DNA of 64,000 bases from JAWWPG01 sp038254365 (GTDB lineage: Bacteria; Actinomycetota; Actinomycetes; Propionibacteriales; Nocardioidaceae): assembly GCA_038254365.1 (NCBI GenBank), contig JBBSGI010000001.1, forward strand, positions 1 to 64,000. The letters run 5' to 3'. Shown here in pieces: positions 1-7,843 of this stretch (position 1 is its first letter; each line of letters opens with the position of its first letter). The notes beneath the pieces were generated by a model, which did not search any database, was not told the DNA's origin, and saw only the letters and a list, made by a program, of their open reading frames with translations. Position numbers and translations under genes: made by a program.

Positions 1-2
1 AC

Positions 3-107
3 GGCCACCTCCACCTACCGGCCCTCCGCACAGCGCTGGAACGCCACGTCGCCGCCGAGCAGACTGTCGGTGCCGACTGCAACACTCAAGACGTGAGCGC
101 AGCCTGA
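3..107 (+). CDS. C-terminal end of an unidentified protein (runs off the window start)
   Basis: An open frame enters from the left edge and stops with TGA at 105-107, giving 34 residues rich in Leu, Arg, Ala and Glu (it contains LRTALERHVAAEQ, helix-like). No family can be assigned from so short a tail. A second frame is also open over this stretch, so coding status is uncertain. If real, it is the 3' end of a gene belonging to the degraded region next to tRNA-Ser(CGA). Confidence 0.25.
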   Translation, partial: GHLHLPALRTALERHVAAEQTVGADCNTQDVSAA

Positions 108-179
108 TGCTCACCGGACCGACACCGAAGTTCCACGGAACCCGGGACATCCTCACGAAAAGCGCTGACACAAGCCAGA

Positions 180-466
180 TCACGGACGGACCACGAGGCG
201 GCGTCGGATAACCGAGCCGTTCTCCCAATCCGAGAAGTCAAGCCCGGCCAGATCGATGAACATTTGACAACATTGCGGCCGACTCGCAGGGAGGGAATCT
301 GGCCGGCCTCGAATGCTGTTCGGATGGCCTTCTCGCCCTCCCTCGTGAGCTGAGCAACCTCAGACACCGTGAGCCACGGGCGTTCGCGCGGGTCCGGGAG
401 CATCATCAGGCCATCCGCCGCTTGAAGTTCGGTGAGTAACCGGCTCAATTGATGGTGATGACCCAT
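180..466 (-). pseudogene. Excisionase-like HTH protein, probably frameshifted
   Basis: From ATG 466 the reading begins MGHHHQLSRLL and carries a MerR/excisionase-type helix-turn-helix: LTVSEVAQLTREGEKAIRTA followed by a turn ending PSLRVGRNVV. Such small DNA-binding proteins act in excision or repression on integrative elements. After GRNVVK, near 260-264, the original frame continues into low-quality sequence to 86. The next frame gives a sensible tail (FIDLAGLDFSDWENG) ending with TGA at 180-182. This suggests a single-base frameshift, although a 126-residue protein ending at 86 is formally possible. It lies on the 3' side of tRNA-Ser(CGA), a typical integration site, so it is probably a remnant of a mobile element. 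Confidence 0.45.
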
Positions 467-586
467 GACACCTTGGAGCAGGCCGCGCTGCTCATGGCCG
501 AGATCGCTGACAGCTTCGATGCTGCTCAAGCGGCAGTGGCAGCACGCATCCGCGGCATCTACGACGGCTCGGTGACCACCCCGTGA
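452..586 (+). CDS. Small ORF of 44 residues, function unknown
   Basis: ATG 452 to TGA 586 encodes a short acidic and alanine-rich peptide (contains TLEQAALLMAEIADS) predicted to be helical. It overlaps the 5' end of the HTH gene on the other strand, so the two cannot both be freely evolving. No recognisable family. The location between the HTH remnant and tRNA-Ser suggests a piece of the same degraded element. Confidence 0.25.
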   Translation: MVMTHDTLEQAALLMAEIADSFDAAQAAVAARIRGIYDGSVTTP

Positions 587-659
587 CCAAACGCGCCTGA
601 ATGGGCTACCGGCGCACTCGAACAAGTCGCTGACCTGCTCAGATGCGGTTATTGCTTGG

Positions 660-747
660 CGGTGGCGGTGGGATTTGAACCCACGGTGGGCGGTTAACCC
701 ACACACGCTTTCGAGGCGTGCTCCTTAGGCCGCTCGGACACGCCACC
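660..747 (-). tRNA. tRNA-Ser(CGA)
   Basis: Class II tRNA of 88 nt on the minus strand. The acceptor stem GGTGGCG pairs with CGCCACC, discriminator G at 660. The anticodon loop CTCGAAA holds anticodon CGA (plus-strand 711-713). A long variable arm is present, and the T loop reads GTTCAAATC. It reads UCG codons. No CCA is encoded. Its 3' end faces the degraded segment 1-650, consistent with use as an integration site. Confidence 0.96.
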
Positions 748-784
748 GCGGAGTAGGTTACCGGAGCCCACGTAGGCCAGGAAA

Positions 785-1267
785 TCAGCGCCGTTCGGCG
801 AAGAACCGCCTCAGCATCTCGCCTGTCTCGTCGGCAAGCACCCCACCGATGACGTGGGGGCGGTGGTTGAGGCGTCGGTCCCGCACCACGTCCCACAACG
901 ACCCCACGGCGCCCGCCTTCTCGTCGTACGCGCCGAATACCAGCGTCTCCACCCGCGCCAGTACGATCGCGCCGGCACACATCGTGCACGGCTCAAGCGT
1001 GACCACGAGAGTGCATCCGTCGAGGTGCCAGGACTCGAGACGAGTTGCGGCGGCACGCAGGGCGACGATCTCCGCGTGCCCAGCCGGGTCGTTGTCGCGT
1101 TCACGCATGTTGGTGCCCGCGCCGACGACCTCCCCGGTCCGGTCGAGGACCACGGCACCGACGGGTACGTCGACCTGACGTGCGCCAAGCGTCGCCGCGG
1201 TGGCCAGGCTGATCGCCTGGCGCATCGCCTCGACGTACCCCTGCGAGGCGACACCAGGCAAGGCCAT
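785..1267 (-). CDS. tadA: tRNA-specific adenosine deaminase TadA
   Basis: A 160-residue zinc-dependent cytidine/deoxycytidylate deaminase-fold enzyme that converts A34 of tRNA-Arg(ACG) to inosine. The catalytic signature is complete: HAE (zinc His and proton-shuttle Glu) near residue 64, then PCTMC with the two zinc cysteines near residue 94. Length is normal for the family. ATG 1267 overlaps the stop of the upstream gene by one base (TAATG), so the two are probably translationally coupled. Its expected substrate, tRNA-Arg(ACG), is encoded at 32274-32346. Confidence 0.95.
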   Translation of the reverse strand: MALPGVASQGYVEAMRQAISLATAATLGARQVDVPVGAVVLDRTGEVVGAGTNMRERDNDPAGHAEIVALRAAATRLESWHLDGCTLVVTLEPCTMCAGAIVLARVETLVFGAYDEKAGAVGSLWDVVRDRRLNHRPHVIGGVLADETGEMLRRFFAERR

Positions 1268-1767
1268 TAGGCCCTGACGAGATCGAGCGCCTCGTCGAAC
1301 TCTCGACCGAAGCCGATCCGGCGGGCGATGTCACTCAACACCTCGTCGGGATAGAGGTCCAGGTCGTCGCACATGGCACCCAGCTCCATGGCGGACACGC
1401 CGAGGTCGGCTACCAGGGACAGATCACCGGCGGGCTGGATCTGGTCGTCGTCGTCATCGGGGTGCGGCAGCTCGAGATGGTCGACGACCGCGCGGGCGAG
1501 CGGCGACTCGGTCGCGGCGCCGACGTCGGACAGCAGAAGGCGGGCGTGCGTGCCGGTGACCCGGATCAGCACGAAGAAGTCTTCGTCCACGCTGACCATC
1601 CCGAGCGTGCCCGAGTCCGAGGGCAGCTGCCCGAGAGCATGCAGCAGCACGGTGAGCTCGGTTGCGGCGCGCGGGGGAAGTGAGCTCACCTGCCAGATCC
1701 CGTCTTCGCGTGAGGCGGCGAAGGCGAAGTCGATCGCCTCAGCCGACTCGGAGTCCGTCGCGCTCAT
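1267..1767 (-). CDS. tRNA adenosine deaminase-associated protein
   Basis: A 166-residue acidic protein starting at ATG 1767 (MSATDSESAEAIDF). It matches the actinobacterial family routinely found just upstream of tadA and named only for that linkage; its biochemical role is not established. A conspicuous acidic stretch PDDDDDQ lies in the middle, and the C-terminal half is helical and Leu/Asp-rich. No membrane segment or signal peptide. It shares one base with the tadA start codon. The divergent upp gene begins about 100 bp away. Confidence 0.8.
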   Translation of the reverse strand: MSATDSESAEAIDFAFAASREDGIWQVSSLPPRAATELTVLLHALGQLPSDSGTLGMVSVDEDFFVLIRVTGTHARLLLSDVGAATESPLARAVVDHLELPHPDDDDDQIQPAGDLSLVADLGVSAMELGAMCDDLDLYPDEVLSDIARRIGFGREFDEALDLVRA

Positions 1768-1859
1768 GCCTCGATGGTGACAGATCGCGCGCGGCGAGGC
1801 GAGTCCGATAGAGACGTCCGGCGGCACCCGATCCCATGCCTGGGCTGGGCGGCATCCCC

Positions 1860-1865
1860 TAGGTT
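1860..1865 (+). promoter_or_regulatory. -10 box of a probable leaderless promoter for upp
   Basis: TAGGTT fits the TAnnnT actinobacterial -10 pattern and ends 6 nt before the upp ATG at 1872, so transcription would begin at or very near the start codon. No Shine-Dalgarno sequence is visible upstream of that ATG. Inferred from sequence only. Confidence 0.5.
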
Positions 1866-1871
1866 TGGCCC

Positions 1872-2516
1872 ATGCAGACACTTGTGATCGAGCACCCTCT
1901 GGTGGCGCAGAAGGTCACCGCGCTCCGCGACGAGCGGACCGACTCGCCGACGTTCCGGCTGCTGGTCGAGGAGCTGGTCACGCTGCTGGCCTACGAGGCC
2001 ACCCGCGAGGTGCGCACCGTCCCGGTCCGGATCGCCACCCCGGTGGCCGAGACCGACGGCGTCATGCTGGCCTCGCCCAAGCCGCTCGTGGTGCCGATCC
2101 TGCGCGCCGGGCTTGGCATGCTCGCCGGGATGACCCGCTTGCTGCCGACGGCCGAGGTGGGCTTCCTCGGCATGATCAGGGACCACGACACCCTGCAGGC
2201 ATCCACGTACGCCGAACGGCTGCCCGACAACCTGTCCGGCCGCCAGTGCTATCTGCTGGACCCGATGCTCGCCACCGGCGGCACCATGTCAGCGGCGATT
2301 CGCTTCCTCACCGCCCGCGGAGCCGACCACATCACGGGAATCTGCCTATTGGCCGCTCCCGAGGGCTGCACACGCCTCGAGGCCGAGCTGGCGACCGTCG
2401 ACGTACCCGTCACGATAGTCACGGCCGCCATGGACGAGCGGCTCAACGAGAAGGGCTACATCGTGCCTGGCCTCGGCGACGCCGGCGACCGGCTGTATGG
2501 CGTCGCCAGCACCTGA
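1872..2516 (+). CDS. upp: Uracil phosphoribosyltransferase
   Basis: A 214-residue cytosolic enzyme that makes UMP from uracil and PRPP in pyrimidine salvage. The PRPP-binding loop is visible as LLDPMLATGGTM around residue 129, and the uracil-binding C terminus reads YIVPGLGDAGDRLYG. Length and both termini match the family. ATG 1872 is chosen because the N terminus MQTLVIEHPLV is canonical and a TAGGTT box sits 6 nt upstream, suggesting a leaderless message. It is transcribed divergently from the tadA pair. Confidence 0.96.
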   Translation: MQTLVIEHPLVAQKVTALRDERTDSPTFRLLVEELVTLLAYEATREVRTVPVRIATPVAETDGVMLASPKPLVVPILRAGLGMLAGMTRLLPTAEVGFLGMIRDHDTLQASTYAERLPDNLSGRQCYLLDPMLATGGTMSAAIRFLTARGADHITGICLLAAPEGCTRLEAELATVDVPVTIVTAAMDERLNEKGYIVPGLGDAGDRLYGVAST

Positions 2517-2606
2517 CCTTGAGCTGGCGCCGAGCTCGGGTGTGGCGCGTGCGGGAATTCCACATCGGCCCCACCCTGAATGGCCCCGGCTCGGCGCGGC
2601 GGCGGC

Positions 2607-3064
2607 CTAATGGACACAGAACTCGTTGCCTTCGGGGTCCTGCAGGGTCACCGCGTAGTGGTCCAGGTCCTCGGTGTCGTGCAGCAGGACTTGCGTCGCA
2701 CCTAGGGCCACGAGCTCGGCGACCTTGACGTCGACGCGGACCCGCCGCTCCTCCATCGGCACCGACGGTCCGCTACTCGCGGGGGTACGCCCACTGGCGG
2801 GGATGTCGAGGTGGAGCCGGTTCTTGATGGTCTTGGCCTCCGGGACCTGCTGGAACCAGATGCGCGGCCCGTCGCCGTCAGGATCGACCAGCCTGTCGCG
2901 CCGGCTAGGTCCTCGTCCTTAAGCCCGAAGTCTCTCCAGTAGTCGTTCCACGAGTCGAAGCCTCCTGGCGGGGGCTCGACGACGTACCCGAGGGCCACTG
3001 ACCAAAAGCGGCACTGCGCGTCGGGATCGTGACAGTCGAGCACGAGCTGGAACTTGGCTGGCAT
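2607..3064 (-). pseudogene. VOC (glyoxalase/bleomycin-resistance) family protein, frameshifted
   Basis: The N-terminal half reads well from ATG 3064 (MPAKFQLVLDCHDPDAQCRF, then SWNDYWRDFG). Near 2895-2905 the sense moves to a neighbouring frame, which continues DRLVDPDGDGPRIWFQQVPE and ends DPEGNEFCV before TAG 2607-2609. Both halves are typical of a glyoxalase-like small-molecule-binding protein of about 150 residues. A single-base indel therefore separates two good halves; it may be a real mutation or a base-calling error. An intact relative with a similar C terminus is at 46865-47203. Confidence 0.75.
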
Positions 3065-3131
3065 GGGAAGTCTCCCGGTTCGCCGGCAGCGATACCCGGA
3101 CGTTACCGGGTGTTGCCGACAAGACGACGCG

Positions 3132-4514
3132 TCAGAGCGCCTTGACCGCCGACAGCAGCTTGCTCATCGTCTCCTTCGCGTCACCGAACAACAGCGTGGT
3201 CTTGGGCTCGAACAGCAGCTCGTTCTCGATGCCGGCGAAACCCGGCCGCATCGAACGCTTCATGAAGACGACCTGTTCCGCGTCGCCTGCATTGAGGATC
3301 GGCATCCCGTAGATCGGCGCGCCGGGTGACGTCTTGGCCGCGGGGTTGACCACGTCGTTGGCGCCGACCACGAGCACCACGTCCGCCTGCTTGAAGTCGC
3401 CGTTGATCTCGGCCATCTCCTTGAGCTGCTCGTAGGGCACCTGCGCCTCGGCGAGCAGGACGTTCATGTGCCCCGGCATCCGACCCGCGACTGGGTGGAT
3501 CGCGTAGTCGACCTCGATCCCTCTGGCGCCGAGCACGTCGACCAGCTCACGGAGGCTGTGCTGGGCCTGGGCCACGGCGAGCCCGTATCCGGGTACGACG
3601 ATCACCCGGTGTGCATAGGCCAACAGGATGGCCACGTCGGCGGGGGTGGCGGAGCGAACCGGGCGATCCGAGGCCTCTCCGGCACCCAGCGTCGAACCAC
3701 CCTTCAGGGCGCCGAACAGGATGTTGGGCAGCGACCGACCCATGGCACTGGCCATCATCTTGGTCAGGAACGTGCCGGATGCCCCGACCAGGGTGCCGCC
3801 GACCAGCAGCACGGTGTTGCCCAGCACGTAGCCGCCAGCGGCCACGCTCAGGCCGGTGAAGGCGTTGAGCAGCGAGATGACGATCGGCACGTCGGCGCCG
3901 CCGACCGGCAGCACAAGGAGCACTCCGAGCGCGAGGCCCGCCAGGGCAAGCAAGATGCCCACCCATTCGGAGGGGTTCGCCGCCAGCACGGCAGCCAGCG
4001 CCACTGCCGCGACCGCCGAGCCAGCAAAGGCGAGCGGGAGACCCGGGAAGAGCACCGGCCGGGTCGTCATCAGCTCCTGCAGTTTGGCGAAGGTCACGAG
4101 GGAGCCCGAGAAGCTGACCGAACCGACCAGGATCGTGAACGCGAGCGCCACCAGGTCGAACTTCGCGACGTCGGACCCGGAGCCCCCCGTCCGCTCCAGC
4201 TCGAGCAACGCCACAAGAGCAGCCGCGCCACCACCAACCCCGTTGAACACTGCCACCAGCTGCGGCATCTGGGTCATCTGGACCCGGCGAGCCCCCGCGA
4301 ACCCGATCGCCGTACCAACCGCAATCGCCAGCAGGATCCACCCGACGTGGTGGAGGTCCTCCGCGAAGAAGACCGTGACGCAGGCGACCACGGCGCCGCC
4401 GGCTCCGATCAGGTTGCCGACCCGCGCCGTCTTGGGCGACGACAGACCCTTCAACGCCAAGATGAAGCAGACCGCCGCCGCCAAGTAGGCGACCTGCGCC
4501 CAGGTCGGAGTCAT
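3132..4514 (-). CDS. pntB: NAD(P) transhydrogenase subunit beta
   Basis: A 460-residue subunit of the proton-translocating transhydrogenase, which transfers hydride between NADH and NADP+ using the proton gradient. The N-terminal half holds eight or nine hydrophobic segments (domain II). The C-terminal part from about residue 290 is the NADP(H)-binding domain III, with VPGYGLAVAQAQ and the ADVVLVVGANDVVNPAA stretch. The start ATG overlaps the stop of the small alpha-2 gene by 4 bp (ATGA). It is the last gene of a three-gene minus-strand operon. Confidence 0.95.
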   Translation of the reverse strand: MTPTWAQVAYLAAAVCFILALKGLSSPKTARVGNLIGAGGAVVACVTVFFAEDLHHVGWILLAIAVGTAIGFAGARRVQMTQMPQLVAVFNGVGGGAAALVALLELERTGGSGSDVAKFDLVALAFTILVGSVSFSGSLVTFAKLQELMTTRPVLFPGLPLAFAGSAVAAVALAAVLAANPSEWVGILLALAGLALGVLLVLPVGGADVPIVISLLNAFTGLSVAAGGYVLGNTVLLVGGTLVGASGTFLTKMMASAMGRSLPNILFGALKGGSTLGAGEASDRPVRSATPADVAILLAYAHRVIVVPGYGLAVAQAQHSLRELVDVLGARGIEVDYAIHPVAGRMPGHMNVLLAEAQVPYEQLKEMAEINGDFKQADVVLVVGANDVVNPAAKTSPGAPIYGMPILNAGDAEQVVFMKRSMRPGFAGIENELLFEPKTTLLFGDAKETMSKLLSAVKAL

Positions 4515-4810
4515 TCGCGTTTCCCCGGCCGTCGGCGGCCGCTGAACATCTCGAGCATCCGGTCGGTCACCACGAAACCGCCCACCAGGTTGAGCGTCGC
4601 CAGCACGATGGCCACCAGCCCGACGACCAGGACGGCGTCAGAGTCGCTGGTTCCCGTGACCAGAACCGCACCGAGCAGGATGATGCCGTGGATGGCGTTT
4701 GCGCCGGACATCAGCGGCGTGTGCAGGGTCGACGACACCTTCGAGATCACCTCGATGCCCACGAACACGCTCAGCACGAAGATCGTGAGCCAGACCATCT
4801 CCACATTCAT
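4511..4810 (-). CDS. pntAB: NAD(P) transhydrogenase subunit alpha part 2 (membrane)
   Basis: A 99-residue integral membrane protein with three hydrophobic helices (LTIFVLSVFVGIEVISKV; GIILLGAVLVTG; VVGLVAIVLATLNLVGGF). It supplies the alpha-side membrane helices of domain II in three-subunit transhydrogenases. Split alpha subunits are usual in actinobacteria. It overlaps by 4 bp with both neighbours, so all three subunits are probably translationally coupled. Confidence 0.93.
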   Translation of the reverse strand: MNVEMVWLTIFVLSVFVGIEVISKVSSTLHTPLMSGANAIHGIILLGAVLVTGTSDSDAVLVVGLVAIVLATLNLVGGFVVTDRMLEMFSGRRRPGKRE

Positions 4811-5931
4811 CCGTTGCCCTCCAGCAGCTCTCGGGTCGGCCCGTGGGTGATCTCGCCCGCCCGTGTGACACAGGTCGAGGAGATGATCTCGTCATCGAAG
4901 TCGGGCGCGAAACCCTCGTCGCCGGTCATCAAGGTGAGCAGGTTGACGACGTTCTGGGCGTACAGCCGACTGGCCGGTGCCGGCATCTGGCTCGGCACGT
5001 TCGAGCCGCCCCACACCTGCACTCCACCCACCTGGACGGCGGTGCCGGCCACTGATCCCTCGACGTTGCCCCCGGTGTCGGCGGGGAGGTCGACGACGAC
5101 TGAGCCCGGGCGCATCGCCCCCACCATGTCGATCGTCACCAGCAGCGGCGCCTGCCGGCCGGGGACGGCGGCGGTCGTGATGAGGGCGTCGGCCACTGCG
5201 ATGTGCGGCGCGAGCAGATCACGTTGCCGAGCGGCGCGGTCGTCGGTCATCTCGCGGGCGTAGCCACCGCTACCCTCCAAGGTCTCCAGCTCCAGCTCGA
5301 TCGCCGTCGCGCCCATCGAGCGGATCTCCTCGGCCGCAGCCGCCCGCACGTCGTACGCCTTGACCACGGCCCCGAGACGCCGGCAGGTCGCGATCGCCTG
5401 CAGACCGGCCACTCCGGCGCCGAGTACGACGACCTGCGCAGGTGGGACCGTCCCTGCCGCGGTCATGTTGAGCGGGAAGAATCGACGCAGTCGACCGGCC
5501 GTCACGATCGCGCACCGGTAGCCGGCCACCAGGGACTGTGAGCTGAGCGCGTCCATGGACTGGGCTCGCGAGATCCGCGGGACGAGCTCCATGGCGAACG
5601 ACGTGAGCAGCAGGTCACGCCGCTCGGTGACTAAGTCGATCGACTGCGCCGGAGGGAGGAACGAGATCGTCGCCGCTCCCTCCTTCAGCCGCCGGGCCTG
5701 CTGGCTGGTCAGCGGCTGGACCGACAGGGCCACGTCAGCGGTGCTCAGACAGCTCGCGTCGATGCTCGCGCCTGCGTCCTCGTACTCCTCGTCGGAGATC
5801 TGCGCCAGATGTCCTGCGCCCGGCTCGACCGCCACGTCGTAGCCCAGCTCGATGAGCTTGCCGGCGAGCTCGGGGACCAGGCCGACGCGCGCCTCTCCCT
5901 CGCGGGTCTCCTTAGCGACGGCGACGAGCAC
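4807..5931 (-). CDS. pntAA: NAD(P) transhydrogenase subunit alpha part 1 (NAD-binding)
   Basis: A 374-residue soluble domain I that binds NAD(H). It has the alanine-dehydrogenase-like N terminus (KETREGEARVGLVPE), an RQD-loop region, and the Rossmann motif VVLGAGVAGLQAIATCRRLG near residue 170. The GTG 5931 start is supported by a TAGGTT box exactly 6 nt upstream on the minus strand, implying a leaderless transcript that begins the pnt operon. The stop overlaps the next gene by 4 bp. Confidence 0.95.
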   Translation of the reverse strand: MLVAVAKETREGEARVGLVPELAGKLIELGYDVAVEPGAGHLAQISDEEYEDAGASIDASCLSTADVALSVQPLTSQQARRLKEGAATISFLPPAQSIDLVTERRDLLLTSFAMELVPRISRAQSMDALSSQSLVAGYRCAIVTAGRLRRFFPLNMTAAGTVPPAQVVVLGAGVAGLQAIATCRRLGAVVKAYDVRAAAAEEIRSMGATAIELELETLEGSGGYAREMTDDRAARQRDLLAPHIAVADALITTAAVPGRQAPLLVTIDMVGAMRPGSVVVDLPADTGGNVEGSVAGTAVQVGGVQVWGGSNVPSQMPAPASRLYAQNVVNLLTLMTGDEGFAPDFDDEIISSTCVTRAGEITHGPTRELLEGNG

Positions 5932-5937
5932 CTTCAG

Positions 5938-5943
5938 AACCTA
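5938..5943 (-). promoter_or_regulatory. -10 box of a probable leaderless promoter for the pnt operon
   Basis: Minus-strand TAGGTT, then 6 nt, then the GTG start of the transhydrogenase alpha gene. The same box and spacing occur at upp, bpa, larB, arcA and other genes here, which strengthens the call. No Shine-Dalgarno sequence fits in the interval. Confidence 0.5.
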
Positions 5944-6025
5944 TGGCACAGTCGGCCTTGAGCGGGAGACCTGAGCCGGGTGTCTGCGGCTCGGCGCACC
6001 GCCCGGGCCGTTTCCACCACCAGCG

Positions 6026-6060
6026 ACAGCACCCCCGGACGACGCATCCGGGGGTGCTGT
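6026..6060. terminator. Perfect 14-bp hairpin, terminator-like
   Basis: ACAGCACCCCCGGA (6026-6039), a 7-nt loop, then its exact reverse complement (6047-6060). No T-tract follows on either strand, which is common for actinobacterial hairpin terminators. It lies upstream of the leftward pnt operon and past the end of the decayed secreted-protein gene, also leftward, so it probably ended that transcript. Confidence 0.7.
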
Positions 6061-6098
6061 GCCTCGCCGTCACGCCTCAGGGGCTGCGACGGCCGGTG

Positions 6099-6577
6099 CT
6101 ACGAGCTACAACCCGGCATCTTGAGGCTGGCGATGCGGGTCAGCCAACCAGCCGGGCTGCTCTGCTGGCTCTTCGCGGTGTAGTACTCGTTCACGTACCA
6201 CATCGTGCAGTCGTCGATCGGGTCGACGGTCATCGCGGTGTAGTCACCCCATCGCGACAGCGGAGTGGTCTGCACCCCGCTCCCATTGACGATGATGCCC
6301 TCATGCAGCGTCATCTTCCCCGGCCGGGCGCCGGCGAACCGGCCGGCGCGGTCGCGTCATGGGCGACAGCTTGGCTGAAGTGCGGTTGCAGCGGTTTGAC
6401 GACCGGCGAGCGGGAGTCCGTCGATGCCGCCGGCGGTGAGGCCGCGGCGCCTGGGATGAGGGTTCCCCCCACCAGGGCGGACGCGGCTACGAGACTGAAG
6501 AGAACAGGTCGACCCGAGAGAACAGGTCGACCCGAGAGAACAGGCCGACCTGCGGAAAGCTTCCTGTGTGGTTTCAT
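6099..6577 (-). pseudogene. Secreted (BNR/sialidase-like) protein with its central part deleted
   Basis: From ATG 6577 there is a signal peptide: basic MKPHRKL, a tripled GRPVLS unit, hydrophobic core LVAASALVGGTLIPGAAA. The frame stops at 6311 after 88 codons. A second frame, overlapping by ATGA, encodes 71 residues containing SRWGDYTAMTVDPIDDCTMW and ending LTRIASLKMPGCSS. This resembles the C terminus of large secreted sialidase/BNR-like proteins. Only the two ends remain, so several hundred codons appear to have been deleted. The family name rests on motif memory and is uncertain; the signal peptide is clear. Confidence 0.6.
6501..6554. repeat. 18-bp tandem repeat, 3 copies
   Basis: Two identical copies of AGAACAGGTCGACCCGAG (6501-6518 and 6519-6536) and one diverged copy (6537-6554). 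On the minus strand it encodes the repeated GRPVLS unit inside the signal-peptide region of the decayed secreted-protein gene. Confidence 0.85.
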
Positions 6578-6628
6578 GAGTCCTCCTTGCGGAAACTCAA
6601 CGTCAACCAGCCAAGGGTGTCAAGGGTC

Positions 6629-6647
6629 GGCGGCCGGGACGGCCGCC
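6629..6647. terminator. Short GC hairpin downstream of the ABM gene
   Basis: GGCGGCC (6629-6635), loop GGGAC, GGCCGCC (6641-6647). It lies about 105 bp beyond the stop of the leftward ABM gene and 50 bp upstream of the decayed secreted-protein gene. There is no T-tract, so terminator function is only a guess. The rest of 6578-6752 shows no gene. Confidence 0.35.
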
Positions 6648-6752
6648 ACAAGGTGGCCGGTCGTCAGCGACCTGGCGATGGGGCGGACCATCATGCGCCA
6701 CATCTCGGGACGCCAGGCAACAGCCTGCTCGGTACTGAAGGCGGGCTGACGC

Positions 6753-7073
6753 CTAGTCGATCGTGATCTCGCCCATCTCGTCCCACCCCGTGCCCTCGAC
6801 CTGACGGCTCACGATCCGGGGGGTGGCCGCCAGTCCCTGGCGCATGTCCACGATCGCCTGCTTGAAGTGCGCGCTCTTCACGTGCTCCGCGGCGCCGTCC
6901 TCGGTGAATGCCTCGACCAGGACGTACGTCGCCGGGTCTTCGATGCTGCGCGACCACTCGAACCACAGGTTTCCCGGCTCGGCGCGGGTGGCGGCGGTGA
7001 AGTCACCCACCAGGTCCATCCACCGGTCGCTCCACTCCGGGGCTGTCTTGAACTTCACGACAATGAAATGCAC
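6753..7073 (-). CDS. Antibiotic biosynthesis monooxygenase (ABM) domain protein
   Basis: A 106-residue single-domain protein of the dimeric ferredoxin-like ABM/YgiN type (quinol or polyketide monooxygenases). It begins HFIVVKFKTAPEWSDRW and includes GNLWFEWSRSIEDPATYVLV and AEHVKSAHFKQ. GTG 7073 is chosen as start because GGAGGAG lies 6 nt upstream on the minus strand; the longer upstream frame is implausible. It is the only intact gene between the decayed secreted-protein and alcohol dehydrogenase genes. The substrate is unknown. Confidence 0.82.
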   Translation of the reverse strand: MHFIVVKFKTAPEWSDRWMDLVGDFTAATRAEPGNLWFEWSRSIEDPATYVLVEAFTEDGAAEHVKSAHFKQAIVDMRQGLAATPRIVSRQVEGTGWDEMGEITID

Positions 7074-7105
7074 AGCGCTCCTCCGTGTCTCTAGTCGGGT
7101 GCTCC

Positions 7106-7560
7106 TCAGGGGATCAAGATCGCCCGGCCGCGGATGTGTCCGGCGTCGAGGTCGTCGATGGCGCTCTGGAAGTCGTCCAGGGCGTACGTCGCGGTGTGCA
7201 GGTGGACGTCGCCCTGGGCGGCGAGCAACATCAGCTCGGCGAGGTCGTTGTACGAGCCGACCAGGTTCCCGATGAAGTTGATCTCGGTCGAGGTTATGTC
7301 GATGGTCGGGACGTCGATGTTCTGGCACTGCCCACCCCCGAGACCCAGCCGGCATTCTCGTGCCCAATCGTGTACGGCAGCCCAACGCCGGACTTCTCGG
7401 CCCACTGGCCCTCGAGGATGTGCAGATCGGTACGGCACATCCCCGCTCCGCCGATCTTCACGATCACGTCGAACGGGCCCGTCGGTTCGGGGACCGGGAC
7501 CTCGGTCATCTCAAGGTTCTGGTGGTGACCGACCACCTGGACGGCTCGCATGGTGCTCAT
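7106..7560 (-). pseudogene. Zinc-type NAD alcohol dehydrogenase with internal deletion
   Basis: ATG 7560 starts a clear ADH N terminus (MSTMRAVQVVGHHQNLEMTE, later GMCRTDLHILEGQW with the zinc Cys and GHE) of about 78 residues. Around 7330 the sequence jumps to another frame and to the ADH C terminus (NIDVPTIDITSTEINFIGNL, ending HIRGRAILIP). The structural zinc lobe and Rossmann domain, roughly 200 residues, are missing. Intact relatives are about 345 residues long, and similar ADHs occur in propane/alkane monooxygenase clusters. The ATG overlaps the stop of the preceding remnant by ATGA, so an operon once existed here. Confidence 0.85.
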
Positions 7561-7826
7561 GTCTCCTCCTGGAACAGCGCGTGTACGGGGATGAATGTCG
7601 GGTCCTGGACCGCGTCGGTCGGCTCAGCGCCCTCGGCCCGTGCGGACTGGTCGGCCTCGGAGCCGGGATACCTGGTCCGCAACAGGCCGCGGCAGAAGTG
7701 GGCGTTGCCGTCGATGGAGATCCGGGTCGACCTCGCCCGTCGCAGCGCCATCAGCACGTCGGAGTCGGCAAACGGCTGACCGTGCTCGTCGACGAGGACC
7801 GGCGACAGCGGGCAACGGATCCGTCG
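7557..7826 (-). pseudogene. C-terminal remnant of an unrecognised gene upstream of the ADH
   Basis: The last 80-90 codons look genuinely coding (LVDEHGQPFADSDVLMALRR, later DPTFIPVHALFQEET) and end in TGA overlapping the ADH start by ATGA. Upstream of about 7826 the frame has no gene-like sequence, and a rightward regulator remnant begins. I cannot name the family. The tight overlap with an ADH suggests a partner gene of the same lost pathway. Confidence 0.45.
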
Positions 7827-7843
7827 AGTCCGTGGTCGCCCAG

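Noticed and set aside
2520..2600. Riboswitch or small RNA after upp
   Set aside because: Only a weak GAGCT/AGCTC dyad; no conserved structure or promoter is seen.
3468..4850. A long open frame antisense to the transhydrogenase genes
   Set aside because: Composition is Arg/His/Gln/Gly-rich with no domains, as expected for the complement of a high-GC gene; the pnt frames carry all motifs.
7106..7438. A separate small protein in the ADH end frame
   Set aside because: Its last 65 residues match the ADH C terminus and the preceding part is frame noise; it is the 3' part of the deleted ADH.
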